From: Pseudomonas putida
GTDB taxonomy: Bacteria; Pseudomonadota; Gammaproteobacteria; Pseudomonadales; Pseudomonadaceae
Reading direction: 5' to 3'
Assembly: GCF_001976065.1 (NCBI RefSeq)
Contig: NZ_MNAH01000011.1
Location: 124,055-188,054, forward strand
DNA length: 64,000 nt
Both the position numbers and the translations under genes were made by a program. Under the pieces are notes generated by a model. The model saw nothing but the letters and a program-made list of their open reading frames with translations, searched no databases and was not told where the DNA came from. Positions 16,659 to 26,268 of this stretch are shown piece by piece. Position 1 is the stretch's first letter, and the number at the start of each line of letters is the position of its first letter.

Positions 16659-18338
16659 TCAGGCTACCAGTTGATGGCAGCCATACACCACCAGCACGCC
16701 CGCGATCAGCGTGGCATAGGGCAACCAGCCGGCGCGTTTCAGCCCGGCATCGGCCTGCACGTGCAGCTCGTTGAGCATCGCTTGCGGGAAGCGCCCCTTG
16801 TCCTGCACATAGTGGCGATAGCAGAACACCGGCAGGATCAGGAGTGCCAGCAGCAGGCCCGTCACCAGGGTGCCGGCGCCCCAGATGTCGGCGCCCAGGC
16901 CCATGCAGGCCAGGTTGACGAAACTCAGCACACCTCCGGCCGCCAGCAGCACGGTGGGCGCCTTGTACGGGCGGACCCAGTCCGGACGATCCAGGCGATG
17001 GATCCAGCCGGCGTTGAGGTTGAGGAAGTTGAAGATGATGTAGCTGACGTTCGATGCCGCGAGCACGAATACATAGTCGGACATCAGCAACAGCAGCAGG
17101 TTGAACGACAGGTCGGTCCACATGGCGGCGGTAGGTGCGCCATGTTCGTTGGTGCGGCCCAGATATTTCGGCAGCCAGCCATCCACCGACGCCTGGTAGA
17201 GAGTGCGCGAGGAGCCGGACATCGAGGTCATGATCGCCAGCAACGTGGCCAGCACCAACATGATCAACACAATGTTGGCCACCACCTGGCCGCCGCCGAT
17301 GCTGTCCGCCATGACCTGGCCCACGCCCATGCCACTGTAGATCGCGGGCGACAACAGGCCGCTGTAGACCGCCGGAGTGACCACCGCGCCACTGCCATCG
17401 AGCACGGCCGGCGTCACCAGCTGGCCCAGGCCCAGGCTGCCCTGGAACGCCAGGGGCACCAGGGTGAACACCAGGATGCACAGCAGGCCGGCATAGAAGA
17501 TCGCCTTGAAGGTGTCGCGCTTGGGGTCCTTGAATTCGCGGGTGTAACACACCGCCGTTTCGAAACCGTAGGTCGACCACGCGGCCATGAACAGCCCGCC
17601 GGCCATCAGCGACCATCCTGAAATATCCCAAGGCCCGTCGATGACCTGGCCAGCCGCATCATGGGCCAGGGGGTACAGCGGCAGGAAGTTGGCCTGGGCC
17701 GCGTCCCCGGTGAACAACGGCACGACGCCCACCAGCAGCAACGGAATCAGCGAGGTCACACCAAGCACCAGGGTCAGGCGTGCCGAACGCAGGATGCCGC
17801 CATGCTGCACGGCAAACACCGTCAGCAGGATCAACAGGCCGATGGCGAAGGTCGCGTTGATCCGCAGCGACAGGCCGCTCTTGATCCAGCCCAGGTCGAG
17901 CAAGGTCACTTGCCAGGTATTGATCAATGCATCGGCGGGAAACAGCGCGGTGAGGATGTAGCCGGCCGCCAGCCCGGAGCCGATCGACAGCACCGGCGAC
18001 CAGGCCAGCCAGTTGCACCACACCGACACCGGGGCAATCAGCTTGCTGTAGCGCACCCAGGCCACCGCGCCGTAGACCGAGGCGCCCCCGGACTTGTGCG
18101 GGAACAGCCCGGCAATTTCGGCATAGGTGAAGGCTTGGATGAAGCCGAACACAATCGACACGATCCAGACGATCCAGGCCGGTTTGCCAACCGTGGCGGC
18201 GATGGCGCCGATAGAGAACAACACCAGGGCGGGCACGCCACTGGCGACCCAGAAAGCCCCGCGCCAATCGATCTTGCGGTGCAGGCTGCCCACCGAGCCG
18301 GCGGCCTGCGGTACGGCCTCGAACGTAGTCGCTTCCAT
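16659..18338 (-). CDS. APC-superfamily permease
   Basis: A 559-residue integral membrane transporter with about 12-14 helices and the amino acid/polyamine/choline permease pattern (PALVLFSIGAIAATVG near the start, YGFETAVCYTREFKDPKR in the middle). The start at 18338 (MEATTF) is set by a GGGAAT site and excludes a longer open frame. It lies between folD and the tdm-tmm genes on the same strand, so it is inferred to import a methylated amine or an intermediate. The substrate cannot be read from the sequence. Confidence 0.75.
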   Translation of the reverse strand: MEATTFEAVPQAAGSVGSLHRKIDWRGAFWVASGVPALVLFSIGAIAATVGKPAWIVWIVSIVFGFIQAFTYAEIAGLFPHKSGGASVYGAVAWVRYSKLIAPVSVWCNWLAWSPVLSIGSGLAAGYILTALFPADALINTWQVTLLDLGWIKSGLSLRINATFAIGLLILLTVFAVQHGGILRSARLTLVLGVTSLIPLLLVGVVPLFTGDAAQANFLPLYPLAHDAAGQVIDGPWDISGWSLMAGGLFMAAWSTYGFETAVCYTREFKDPKRDTFKAIFYAGLLCILVFTLVPLAFQGSLGLGQLVTPAVLDGSGAVVTPAVYSGLLSPAIYSGMGVGQVMADSIGGGQVVANIVLIMLVLATLLAIMTSMSGSSRTLYQASVDGWLPKYLGRTNEHGAPTAAMWTDLSFNLLLLLMSDYVFVLAASNVSYIIFNFLNLNAGWIHRLDRPDWVRPYKAPTVLLAAGGVLSFVNLACMGLGADIWGAGTLVTGLLLALLILPVFCYRHYVQDKGRFPQAMLNELHVQADAGLKRAGWLPYATLIAGVLVVYGCHQLVA

Positions 18339-18371
18339 CTTCGTATTCCCATGTCTTGAGTAAAGCGGGAC

Positions 18372-18446
18372 CTGTAGGAGCCGGCTTGCCAGCGAAAACG
18401 ATGTGATGTCCAGTATCGTTTTCGCTGGCAAGCCAGCGCCTACAGG
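18372..18446. repeat. Inverted pair of REP-like elements
   Basis: CTGTAGGAGCCGGCTTGCC faces GGCAAGCCAGCGCCTACAGG in the spacer between tdm and the permease gene. It may lower read-through from the tdm operon. Confidence 0.85.
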
Positions 18447-18483
18447 TGCGGGTATGGGCAGCAAACAATGAGTGTGAAGGCGA

Positions 18484-20826
18484 TCAACTGCGTACCCGGC
18501 GCTTGTCCGGGTCGTAGAAAATCGCTGCGCTGACCGTGGCGCTGATGCGCTTCTGCAGGCCATCGACTTTGCCGATTTCCAGTTCCGTACCCGCGTCGGC
18601 ACAGGCCACATCGAGCCGGCACAACGCGATGTTGCTGGCCAGCAGCGGCGAGCGACAGGCACTGGTGATGACGCCGACCCGGGCCCGACCGCGGTAGACC
18701 GGGTCGCCGTGGTGGGCCGCTTCGTTGCCGCTCAGTTGCAGGCCCACCAGCTTGTGGGCGGGATGGGCGCTGCGGCGCAGCAGGGCGTCGCGTCCGATGA
18801 AGTCATCGGTCTTGCTTTTCAGCGGTACGCAAAAACCGATGCCCGCCTCGAAGGGATCGGTCTGGTCGCTGAACTCGTAGCCGGCAAAGATCAGCCCGGC
18901 TTCGATGCGCAGCATGTCCAGTGCTTCCAGGCCCAGTGGCACCACACCCAGGGGTTGGCCCAGCGCCCAGATGCGGTCCCAGACTTTTTCCGCATCCTTG
19001 GGGTGGCACCAGACCTCATAACCCAGCTCGCCGGTGTAGCCGGTGCGGGAAATCATCAGCGGGCAGCCGTCATGCCCATCCATCCGGCCGACCAGGAAAC
19101 GGAACCAGCCCAGGTTTTGCAGATCGGGCTGGCCCGGTGCCGTCCAGATCATCTGCTTGAGCAGGTCGCGGCTCAGCGGGCCTTGAACGGCCAGGTTGTG
19201 GATCTGCTCGCTGGCGGACTTGATCCAGACTTTCATGCCGAGTTTCTGTGCCTGCTCGCGCAGCCACTCGCCGGCGTAGTCGTCGCCGCCAATCCAGCGA
19301 AAATTGTCCGGGCCCAGGCGCAGCAAGGTGCCGTCGTCGAGCATGCCGCCGTGCGCGTGACACATCGCCGAGTACACCACTTGCCCCACCGCCAGGCGCC
19401 GCACGTCGCGGGTCAGGCAGTACTGCAACAAGGCTTCGGCGTCGGGGCCGATGATCTCGAATTTGCGCAGGGCGCTCAGATCCATCACCGCCACCCGTTC
19501 GCGGCAACCCAGGTATTCCTCGATCGCGCCATAGCCGTCGTAACGCAGGGGCAGCCACCAGTTACGGTAATCGACGAAGCTGCGGGTCAGGGCGCTGGTT
19601 CGTGAATGGAAGGCCGATTCACGGGTGAGGATCGGGTCGGCATCAGCCGTGGTTCGAGTGCTCATGGCGATGGAAAAACGCTCCTTTTCACTGTAAATGC
19701 GCACATGGATATCGGTCGGGTTCCAGCCGTTGGCCGGGTCGATGTCATCCGGGCACGAGGTACTGCCGCACAGCAGGTCGGTCATGGCCCGCAGCAGCAC
19801 ATAGTCACCGGGGCGCGACCAGGGTTCGTCGAGGGTCATCTGCTGGTGCGCGTCGATCCCGGTATTGAAGAAAAAATTGATCGCCGGCCAGCCGTTGCGC
19901 GGCTTCACCCCGTGGGGTGCCAGCACCCGGCTGAGGTTGTCGCTGCAGTTGTCGTGCCCGAAGTAGCCGTGGCTCTCGTAGTAGCGAGCGGCGCAGGCCA
20001 GGGCGAAAGAGTCGTGGCGGCCGACGGTGTCTTGCACCACTTCGAGCATCGGTTGCATGTGCCGGTCGAAAAACTTCGAAAACAGCCCCGGTGCCGGGTA
20101 GGCGCTGCCGTTCAAGGTGCGGGTGACGGTCTGGTCCAGGTCCAGTTCCTCACCGCGATCCAGCGCGCGTCGATCCAGGGCGACGAAGTCCGAGCACTGG
20201 CGTCCGGCGACGTCCAGCACTTGCACGTACTGGCCCTTGCCGACTGCGTAGCTGCGGGCAGTGCCGGGGCTCAGGGTGAACTCGTCCAGCAGTTCACCCA
20301 GGGGTTCCGGGAGGGCGGGCAGCAACAGTGCCGAGGGATTGGCCCGGGTCACCCACAGCCTGAGTTCGCTGGGCCGGTATTGTCGGTCGACCGAAGTCAG
20401 CCCGGCGGGTGCTGCGACGATCACCAGCAACTCAGCGCCGGCCACGAAATGCCGGCTGTAGCCGGCGGGGCTGTCGTCGTCCCACAGGGAGGCGGCGGCA
20501 GGCAGCTGTCGGGGGTCGACACCGCGTTGTACCAGTGCCTGTCTCACCCGACGTGCCTGCGCGCTCCCGTCGACCAGGCGTGAAGCGATGAACCGGCAAC
20601 TTGGCGAACCGCTCAGCACCCAGTCGGGGAGCGCGCTGCGGCCGTTGGCGGTCAACGCCAGCAACTCGCAGGGTTGCTGGCCTTCAAGGTCGATCACTTG
20701 CAGGCTGTCGCCGGGCTGCAGTGCGACCAGGGTCAGGCCACCGGCCGCCACCCGGTAGCGCTCAAGGTCAGGGGCGCGGGCATACAGGCCGGGCTCCCGG
20801 GGTCGCGAAAAACGGGGTGCTTGCAT
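18484..20826 (-). CDS. tdm: Trimethylamine N-oxide demethylase (Tdm-like)
   Basis: A 780-residue two-part protein. The N-terminal half (about 1-390) is of the DUF1989/urea-carboxylase-associated type, with cysteines including GRQCSDF and LLCGSTSCPDD that could hold zinc. The C-terminal half (about 410-770) is a GcvT-like tetrahydrofolate-binding aminomethyltransferase (MISRTGYTGELGYEVWC). This fusion and length match the aldolase-type TMAO demethylase known from Methylocella and marine Roseobacters, which splits TMAO to dimethylamine and a THF-captured C1 unit. It lies 14 bases after tmm and starts with GGAG six bases before the ATG. Confidence 0.82.
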   Translation of the reverse strand: MQAPRFSRPREPGLYARAPDLERYRVAAGGLTLVALQPGDSLQVIDLEGQQPCELLALTANGRSALPDWVLSGSPSCRFIASRLVDGSAQARRVRQALVQRGVDPRQLPAAASLWDDDSPAGYSRHFVAGAELLVIVAAPAGLTSVDRQYRPSELRLWVTRANPSALLLPALPEPLGELLDEFTLSPGTARSYAVGKGQYVQVLDVAGRQCSDFVALDRRALDRGEELDLDQTVTRTLNGSAYPAPGLFSKFFDRHMQPMLEVVQDTVGRHDSFALACAARYYESHGYFGHDNCSDNLSRVLAPHGVKPRNGWPAINFFFNTGIDAHQQMTLDEPWSRPGDYVLLRAMTDLLCGSTSCPDDIDPANGWNPTDIHVRIYSEKERFSIAMSTRTTADADPILTRESAFHSRTSALTRSFVDYRNWWLPLRYDGYGAIEEYLGCRERVAVMDLSALRKFEIIGPDAEALLQYCLTRDVRRLAVGQVVYSAMCHAHGGMLDDGTLLRLGPDNFRWIGGDDYAGEWLREQAQKLGMKVWIKSASEQIHNLAVQGPLSRDLLKQMIWTAPGQPDLQNLGWFRFLVGRMDGHDGCPLMISRTGYTGELGYEVWCHPKDAEKVWDRIWALGQPLGVVPLGLEALDMLRIEAGLIFAGYEFSDQTDPFEAGIGFCVPLKSKTDDFIGRDALLRRSAHPAHKLVGLQLSGNEAAHHGDPVYRGRARVGVITSACRSPLLASNIALCRLDVACADAGTELEIGKVDGLQKRISATVSAAIFYDPDKRRVRS

Positions 20827-20840
20827 GACAGGCTCCAGGG

Positions 20841-22208
20841 TCAGCCGACCGACTTGATGGCGGCGGGCGGTTCACCGAGGTACGCCGCCATGGAGTCGTC
20901 CAGGGCCTGCAACCACGGGGTGTGGTGGGGCGGCGACTGGGTGCCGGTCATCAGCGAGCGGTAGGACTTGTCGCGGTAACCCATGATGTTTTGCGCCTTG
21001 TCATGCTTCCAGTGCAGAAAGGTCTGGTTGACCGCGGCGATGTCGAAATCGGGGTAGTCGGTGGCATCCACCAGGTGCTGGATGTAGGCGCCCTGGTACT
21101 CGAACATCTGCTGGTTGGTTTGCAGCGTCTGTTCCCGTTCATGCCACTGGTGGCTGTCGGCAACCATCTCGGCCTGGGCTGGCAGGCCTATGCGCCCGAG
21201 GATGACGTCGCGGGCGTACCAGGCCTGGGCATCGAACATGTTGAAGGAGTACCACTGGTCCTGCATGCCGAGGTAGATCAGGCGCGGGTTGGCTTCCCAA
21301 AACACGCCTTTGTAGAGGTTCATGGGCCACAGGCGGTTGTCGGTCTTGAGGCTCAATTCGTCTGGCAGGAACGGGAAGTGATGCTTGTAGCCGGTACACA
21401 GAATCACCGCATCGATGTGCTTGCTGCTGCCATCGATGAACCAGGCACGGTTGTTTTCCAGGCGCTGCAGCAGCGGTTTTTCTTCCCAGTTGTCCGGCCA
21501 GGCATAGCCCATCGGCGCGCTGCGATAGCAGCTGGTGATGCTGCGCGCGCCGTACTTGTAGCATTGCGAGCCGATGTCCTCGGCCGAATAGCTGCTGCCG
21601 ACGATCAGCAGGTCCTTGCCCTTGAACTCCAGTGCCTCACGGAAATCGTGGGCGTGCAGGATGCGTCCGGCGAACTGTTCGAAGCCCTCGAAGTACGGCA
21701 CCTTGGGCGTGGAGAAGTGGCCGCAGGCGTTGATCACATAGTCGAACTGCTCGCAGGTCAGCGTATCGTTGTTATAGTCGTGGGCGTGCAGGGTGAAGCG
21801 TTGGCTTTGCTCATCGAAAGTGACCTGGCGCACCACATTGTTGAAGCGGATGTAGTCACGCACGCCGGCCTTTTCGACCCGACCCTTGATGTAGTCCCAC
21901 AGCACTTCGCGCGGCGGGTAGGAGCCGATGGGGCGGCCGAAATGCTCTTCGAAGGTGTAGTCGGCGAACTCCAGGCATTCCTTGGGGCCGTTCGACCACA
22001 GGTAGCGGTACATGCTGCCGTGCACCGGCTCACCGTTCTCGTCCAGGCCGGTGCGCCAGGTGTAGTTCCACATGCCGCCCCAGTCATTCTGCTTCTCGAA
22101 GCAGACCAACTCGGGGATGTCGGCGCCCTTGTCGCGGGCCGACTGGAAAGCGCGAAGTTGGGCCAGGCCGCAAGGTCCGGCGCCGATGATTGCCACGCGT
22201 AAAGTCAT
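20841..22208 (-). CDS. tmm: Trimethylamine monooxygenase (flavin-containing)
   Basis: A 455-residue class B flavin monooxygenase that oxygenates trimethylamine to TMAO with NADPH and O2. The FAD motif GAGPCG is at 9-14, the FMO fingerprint FAGRILHAHDF at 179-189, and the NADPH motif GSSYSAEDIG at 204-213. WSNGPKECLEF and the length agree with bacterial Tmm. A paralogous N-hydroxylating or Baeyer-Villiger FMO is the alternative, but the adjacent tdm and dimethylamine demethylase genes argue strongly for Tmm. Confidence 0.85.
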   Translation of the reverse strand: MTLRVAIIGAGPCGLAQLRAFQSARDKGADIPELVCFEKQNDWGGMWNYTWRTGLDENGEPVHGSMYRYLWSNGPKECLEFADYTFEEHFGRPIGSYPPREVLWDYIKGRVEKAGVRDYIRFNNVVRQVTFDEQSQRFTLHAHDYNNDTLTCEQFDYVINACGHFSTPKVPYFEGFEQFAGRILHAHDFREALEFKGKDLLIVGSSYSAEDIGSQCYKYGARSITSCYRSAPMGYAWPDNWEEKPLLQRLENNRAWFIDGSSKHIDAVILCTGYKHHFPFLPDELSLKTDNRLWPMNLYKGVFWEANPRLIYLGMQDQWYSFNMFDAQAWYARDVILGRIGLPAQAEMVADSHQWHEREQTLQTNQQMFEYQGAYIQHLVDATDYPDFDIAAVNQTFLHWKHDKAQNIMGYRDKSYRSLMTGTQSPPHHTPWLQALDDSMAAYLGEPPAAIKSVG

Positions 22209-22251
22209 GATCGTGCCTCGTAATGGCTCTTGGGATAAAGGGCAGGCGCGC

Positions 22252-23115
22252 TCAGCGAAAGATCACTGTCTTGTCCTGGTTGATGAACACCCGGTGTTCC
22301 AGGTGGTATTTGAGGGCTTTGGACAGGGCCACGGTTTCGGTATCGCGGCCGATGGCGACCAGGGAGTCGGGCAGATGGGTGTGGTCGACCCGCTGGATTT
22401 CCTGCTCGATGATCGGTCCCTCGTCGAGGTCGCTGGTGACGTAGTGCGCCGTGGCCCCGATCAGTTTCACCCCGCGGTCGTAGGCCTGGTGATACGGCTT
22501 GGCGCCCTTGAAGCCCGGCAGGAACGAGTGATGAATGTTGATGGCGCGCCCGGACAGCTGTTGGCACAGGCCATCCGAGAGGATCTGCATGTAGCGGGCG
22601 AGTACCACCAGGTCGGTGCGGGTGTCCTCGACAACGCGCATCAGTTCGGCTTCCTGGCTGGCCTTGCTGTCCTTGCTGATGGGCAGGTAGATGAAACGAA
22701 TGCCTTCGCGTTCGGCCATCGCCCGCAGGTCCAGGTGGTTGGAGACCACGGCCGTGATGGTCATGTCCATCTCGCCCTTGCGGTGCCGATACAGGAGGTC
22801 GGTCAGGCAGTGGTCGAACTTGCTGACCATCAGCAGCACCCGGGTCGGCTGGCTGCTGCAGAAGAGCTGCCACTGCATGTCGAAGCCACCGGCCAGGTCG
22901 CCCAGGTCTTTGCGCAGGGCAGCGACATCGCCGCTGACGCCGGCGTTGAAACGAAACACCGCGCGCATGAAAAACTGCCCGGTGAATTCGTCGTCGAATT
23001 GGGCGAGCTCGCTGATGTAGCACTGTTGCGCCGCCAGGCAGGTGGTGATCGCGGCGACGATGCCGGAGGCTGCCGGGCAATTGATCTTCAGAATGTAGTG
23101 TTCGGGGGTGTCCAT
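22252..23115 (-). CDS. purU: Formyltetrahydrofolate deformylase
   Basis: A 287-residue PurU with an N-terminal ACT domain (YILKINCPAASGIVAAITTC) and a C-terminal formyltransferase-fold hydrolase domain with INIHHSFLPGFKGAKPYHQA and the catalytic aspartate in HYVTSDLDEGPII. It hydrolyses 10-formyl-THF to formate and THF. AGGAG is spaced well for the second of two adjacent ATG codons, so 23115 is preferred to 23118. Its position between tmm and the dimethylamine demethylase genes fits recycling of THF loaded by demethylation. Confidence 0.9.
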   Translation of the reverse strand: MDTPEHYILKINCPAASGIVAAITTCLAAQQCYISELAQFDDEFTGQFFMRAVFRFNAGVSGDVAALRKDLGDLAGGFDMQWQLFCSSQPTRVLLMVSKFDHCLTDLLYRHRKGEMDMTITAVVSNHLDLRAMAEREGIRFIYLPISKDSKASQEAELMRVVEDTRTDLVVLARYMQILSDGLCQQLSGRAINIHHSFLPGFKGAKPYHQAYDRGVKLIGATAHYVTSDLDEGPIIEQEIQRVDHTHLPDSLVAIGRDTETVALSKALKYHLEHRVFINQDKTVIFR

Positions 23116-23147
23116 CATCGGCTCCTGGATGCAATGAAAAAAGCGGC

Positions 23148-24278
23148 TCAGCCCTTGGCCGTGCGCTTGGTTTTTTCCGGGTCATCGAAGGGCAGGGCAT
23201 GGGTCAGCGCCGCGCTTTCCAGGCTGCCGCGAACCTGCAGGGCAACACCGGGCATGGCGCAGGTCGGGTGCATGCGGGAGAGGGCCATGGAACGTTTGCT
23301 CAGGCGCGAATACATGCCACAGGTGATCACGCCCACTTGTTTGTCGCCTTGCCAGAGGGTGTCGCCGGCCTCGGCGGGGCGCACGCCTTCGAGCAATACG
23401 CCGGTGATCCGGAAACGCTCCTGGCCGCGCAGGCGAAAGTGCTCGTCGGCGCCGCGGAATTCGCGTTTGTCCGGGGACACGGTGAAATCCAGTCCCATTT
23501 CCCACAGGGTGTCGCCGGCTTTCTGGTCGGCGAAGGGGTACATCTGCGAGTTGTCGTAGGGAAAGAACATCAGCGAGCTTTCCACCCGCAACCAGTCCAG
23601 CGCGGTGAAGGCGCAGGGAATGATGCCCAGGCTCGCGCCCTGTTCGAGGATCGTGTCCCACAGCGCCGGGGCATCGGCGGCCTTGCAGAAAATCTCGTAG
23701 CCGCGTTCGCCGGTGTAGCCGGTCCGGGAGATCATCACCGGGCGGTCGAACAGGCGGGTCTGCAGGTGGTGGAAGTAGGGCAGCTGGCGAATGCCGGGGA
23801 CGTGCTCGGCGAGAAAGTCCACGGCCAATGGCCCTTGCAGCGAGAGGTCGTGCAGATCGTCGTCGAACAGCACAGCCACCTGCCGGCCCTGGGCCGAGCG
23901 CACCAGCATTTCATGCCCGTTGCCGGCCCCGTGCACCACCATGAAGGCATTGGGTCCGGTGCGGTAGACGATGCAGTCATCGACGAACTTGCCATCTTCG
24001 TCGAGCATCGAGGCGTATACCGATTTGCCGGGGTAGAGCTTGGCGATGTCGCGGGTGGTGGCCCACTGCAACAGGCTTTCGGCGTGGGGGCCGACGTAGT
24101 GGACTTTCTTCAACCCGGAGACATCCATCAAGCCGGCCCGGGTGCGGATCGCCTGGTGGTGATCGGCCAGTTCACTGCTGTAGGTCCAGGCAGTGCCCAT
24201 GCCGTTCCAGTCTTCCAGGTTGGAGCCGAGTGCGCGGTGCCGTTCGGCCAGTGCAGAAATACGCCATGAGTGAGCCAT
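23148..24278 (-). CDS. Dimethylamine demethylase THF-binding (delta, GcvT-like) subunit
   Basis: A 376-residue GcvT-fold protein with MISRTGYTGERGYEIFC and a C-terminal beta-barrel part. In the heme-dependent oxidative N-demethylase described from Pseudomonas mendocina, the delta subunit is of this type and captures formaldehyde from the demethylation as methylene-THF. It lies 34 bases after the DUF3445 gene. A plain glycine-cleavage T protein is less likely here because no gcvH or gcvP is nearby. Confidence 0.8.
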   Translation of the reverse strand: MAHSWRISALAERHRALGSNLEDWNGMGTAWTYSSELADHHQAIRTRAGLMDVSGLKKVHYVGPHAESLLQWATTRDIAKLYPGKSVYASMLDEDGKFVDDCIVYRTGPNAFMVVHGAGNGHEMLVRSAQGRQVAVLFDDDLHDLSLQGPLAVDFLAEHVPGIRQLPYFHHLQTRLFDRPVMISRTGYTGERGYEIFCKAADAPALWDTILEQGASLGIIPCAFTALDWLRVESSLMFFPYDNSQMYPFADQKAGDTLWEMGLDFTVSPDKREFRGADEHFRLRGQERFRITGVLLEGVRPAEAGDTLWQGDKQVGVITCGMYSRLSKRSMALSRMHPTCAMPGVALQVRGSLESAALTHALPFDDPEKTKRTAKG

Positions 24279-24312
24279 GTGGGGATCCTTGTCGGGAGAA
24301 AGTGGTAAGGGG

Positions 24313-25329
24313 TCAGGCTTGCGGGTCGAAGCGGCTCAGCCACTGGACCAGGGTCTGTCGGTAGCGGCTCATGCCTTTGTACTCGGCGATCGGCTCGGGC
24401 AGGTCGCGCAGCACGCGGTGCAGGCGACAGCCCCAGCCGGGCTGGGTGACCAATTCGTCCATGCTGATCAGGTAGGTGCGGATGCTGAACATCACCGCGT
24501 TGCTGCGGGGCAACCGGGCCATCACTTGCAGTTCGACCCGCAGGTGCACTTGCTGCCCGACGTTCTCGGCCGTCATGCGGCCTCGGTCGGCGCCCCATTC
24601 GTGGAACGTCTCGGGTGAGGAGTCGAGGCGCGGTTTGATGGTCAGCGTCCAGTTCAGGCGGCGTACCGGCTGCCCGACCTGCAGGGCCAGCAGGTACTTG
24701 AGTGCGCGGTCGAACACGCCCATCTGGTGAGCCATGGGCACCGGCGAATGCCACTGCTTGAAGCTCATTCCGGCGTCGAACGCCAGGGACCAGTCGGCGG
24801 GGCTGGTGACCATGCCGGCGTCCATGTACAGGTCACCGTCGCGCTGGTCGAGCAGGGCGAAATCGCCCTGGACCTGGCGGGTGATGAACTCCAGCGGCTC
24901 GCAGGGCAGGCTTGCGGCATCGCCGAAGACAAAGTGCTGGTCGATGTCCAGCAGATGATTGCGCCAGTGCCAGTGCTCGCCGTCACGCTCCAGCACGAAC
25001 CACTGCGGATAATCGGCGGCAAGCTGTTCCATGAGCATCTGCAGGGCATCCCACGCCGCCACTTGCATGTGCGGCATCACCAGGTAGCGGCGCGGATCCT
25101 TGTCCAGTACCAAGGCGCGTTCGGCCATTTCCGAACGGTAGTGCTCGTCGATGTCGAAACCGTGCTGGTAAATCGAGCCGGGGTCCCGGGACGTGGCCGG
25201 TTCGATGTTCACCGAATACAGGTAGCTGTCCTCGGTGAACGGAAAGGGAAAGCGGCGGATGGCGGCGGGGCTGTTGCGGAAACTGAAGTCGTTGCGGTAG
25301 CTCAGCACCGGGCTGGATGGAATGGTCAT
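24313..25329 (-). CDS. dmmD: Dimethylamine demethylase heme (alpha, DUF3445) subunit
   Basis: A 338-residue DUF3445 protein, the PAS-fold heme subunit of oxidative N-demethylase, which removes a methyl group from dimethylamine using O2 and electrons from the reductase. MVTSPADWSLAFDAGMSF is the hallmark segment, and WTLTIKPRLD with a following FHEWG lies in the second half. It starts at 25329, 9 bases after the reductase gene ends. Marine homologues are named DmmD; naming varies between publications. Confidence 0.83.
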   Translation of the reverse strand: MTIPSSPVLSYRNDFSFRNSPAAIRRFPFPFTEDSYLYSVNIEPATSRDPGSIYQHGFDIDEHYRSEMAERALVLDKDPRRYLVMPHMQVAAWDALQMLMEQLAADYPQWFVLERDGEHWHWRNHLLDIDQHFVFGDAASLPCEPLEFITRQVQGDFALLDQRDGDLYMDAGMVTSPADWSLAFDAGMSFKQWHSPVPMAHQMGVFDRALKYLLALQVGQPVRRLNWTLTIKPRLDSSPETFHEWGADRGRMTAENVGQQVHLRVELQVMARLPRSNAVMFSIRTYLISMDELVTQPGWGCRLHRVLRDLPEPIAEYKGMSRYRQTLVQWLSRFDPQA

Positions 25330-25338
25330 GGTCGACTC

Positions 25339-26268
25339 CTAGAGGTCTAGCGAAACGCAGGGCCCGCGGCCGCGAGAGACGCAGGGCATGAGAAATTCGC
25401 CCTGCTCGGCTGGGCTGAGGAAGCTGTCGCGGTGTTCGATGTCGCCGCGCACATGGCGGGTGATGCATTGGCCACAGACCCCGCCGCGACACAGGTTGGG
25501 GACATGCAGGCCGGTGGACTCCAGCGCTTCGAGCAGACTCTGTTCGGCCCCGACCCGCAGGCGCTGCCCGCTGCGCAGCAGTTCCAGGTCGAAGGCTTGC
25601 CCAGGTTCTGCGGCCTTGAAGGCTTCCCAGTGCACTCGCGTCAGGGGCCAGCCCAGGGCCCTGGCCTGTTGCCGGACCGCATCGAGCAAGGGCTGCGGGC
25701 CGCAGGCATAGACATGGCTGCCCAGCGGGCGGTCGCGTAGGATGGTGTTCAGGTCCGGGCGGCTGCTGTAGGTGTGCAGGCGCGATCCCAGCCGTTGTTG
25801 CAAGGGCTCGACATAGGCATCGCTCAGGCCAGGGCGATACAGATAATGCAGTTCGAAATCGGCCTGGCGTCGCTCCAGCTCGGCGATGTGCGCCATGAAC
25901 GGCGTGATGCCGATGCCGCCGGCGATGAGGATGTGCAGGCGGGCGGTGGAGTGCAGGGCGAACAGGTTGGCCGGCGGCGAGATCTGCAGCGTGTCACCCA
26001 CCTGGACGTGCCGGTGCAGGTAAAGCGAGCCGCCGCGGGAGGCGTCCTGCAGGCGTACGGCGATGCGGTAGTGGCGGCGGTCCGCCGGGTCGCTGGTCAA
26101 CGAATAGGCATTGCGCACCTGGCCACTGTCCAACGGCAGGTGCACTTGCACATGACTGCCGGCGGAGAATCCCGGCAGGGCGCCGCTGCAGGGTTCCAGG
26201 GTGAGTTCGCGCACCCCCTGGGTGAGCATGTCGGCCGCGCTCACCCGGACCTTCAGCGAGGCGCTCAT
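25339..26268 (-). CDS. Dimethylamine demethylase reductase (beta) subunit
   Basis: A 309-residue phthalate-dioxygenase-reductase-like protein with a flavin-binding domain (NAYSLTSDPADR), a pyridine nucleotide domain (LIAGGIGITPFMAHI) and a C-terminal [2Fe-2S] ferredoxin with the motif NLCRGGVCGQC and a later cysteine in LMPCVS. The ATG overlaps the dmmA stop (ATGA), which fixes the start at 26268 and rejects a longer open frame. It supplies electrons to the DUF3445 heme subunit. Confidence 0.83.
   Translation of the reverse strand: MSASLKVRVSAADMLTQGVRELTLEPCSGALPGFSAGSHVQVHLPLDSGQVRNAYSLTSDPADRRHYRIAVRLQDASRGGSLYLHRHVQVGDTLQISPPANLFALHSTARLHILIAGGIGITPFMAHIAELERRQADFELHYLYRPGLSDAYVEPLQQRLGSRLHTYSSRPDLNTILRDRPLGSHVYACGPQPLLDAVRQQARALGWPLTRVHWEAFKAAEPGQAFDLELLRSGQRLRVGAEQSLLEALESTGLHVPNLCRGGVCGQCITRHVRGDIEHRDSFLSPAEQGEFLMPCVSRGRGPCVSLDL

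Noticed and set aside
23148..24278. Glycine-cleavage T protein as part of a gcv operon
   Set aside because: No gcvH or gcvP is present nearby, while the four subunits of the heme-dependent N-demethylase are contiguous.
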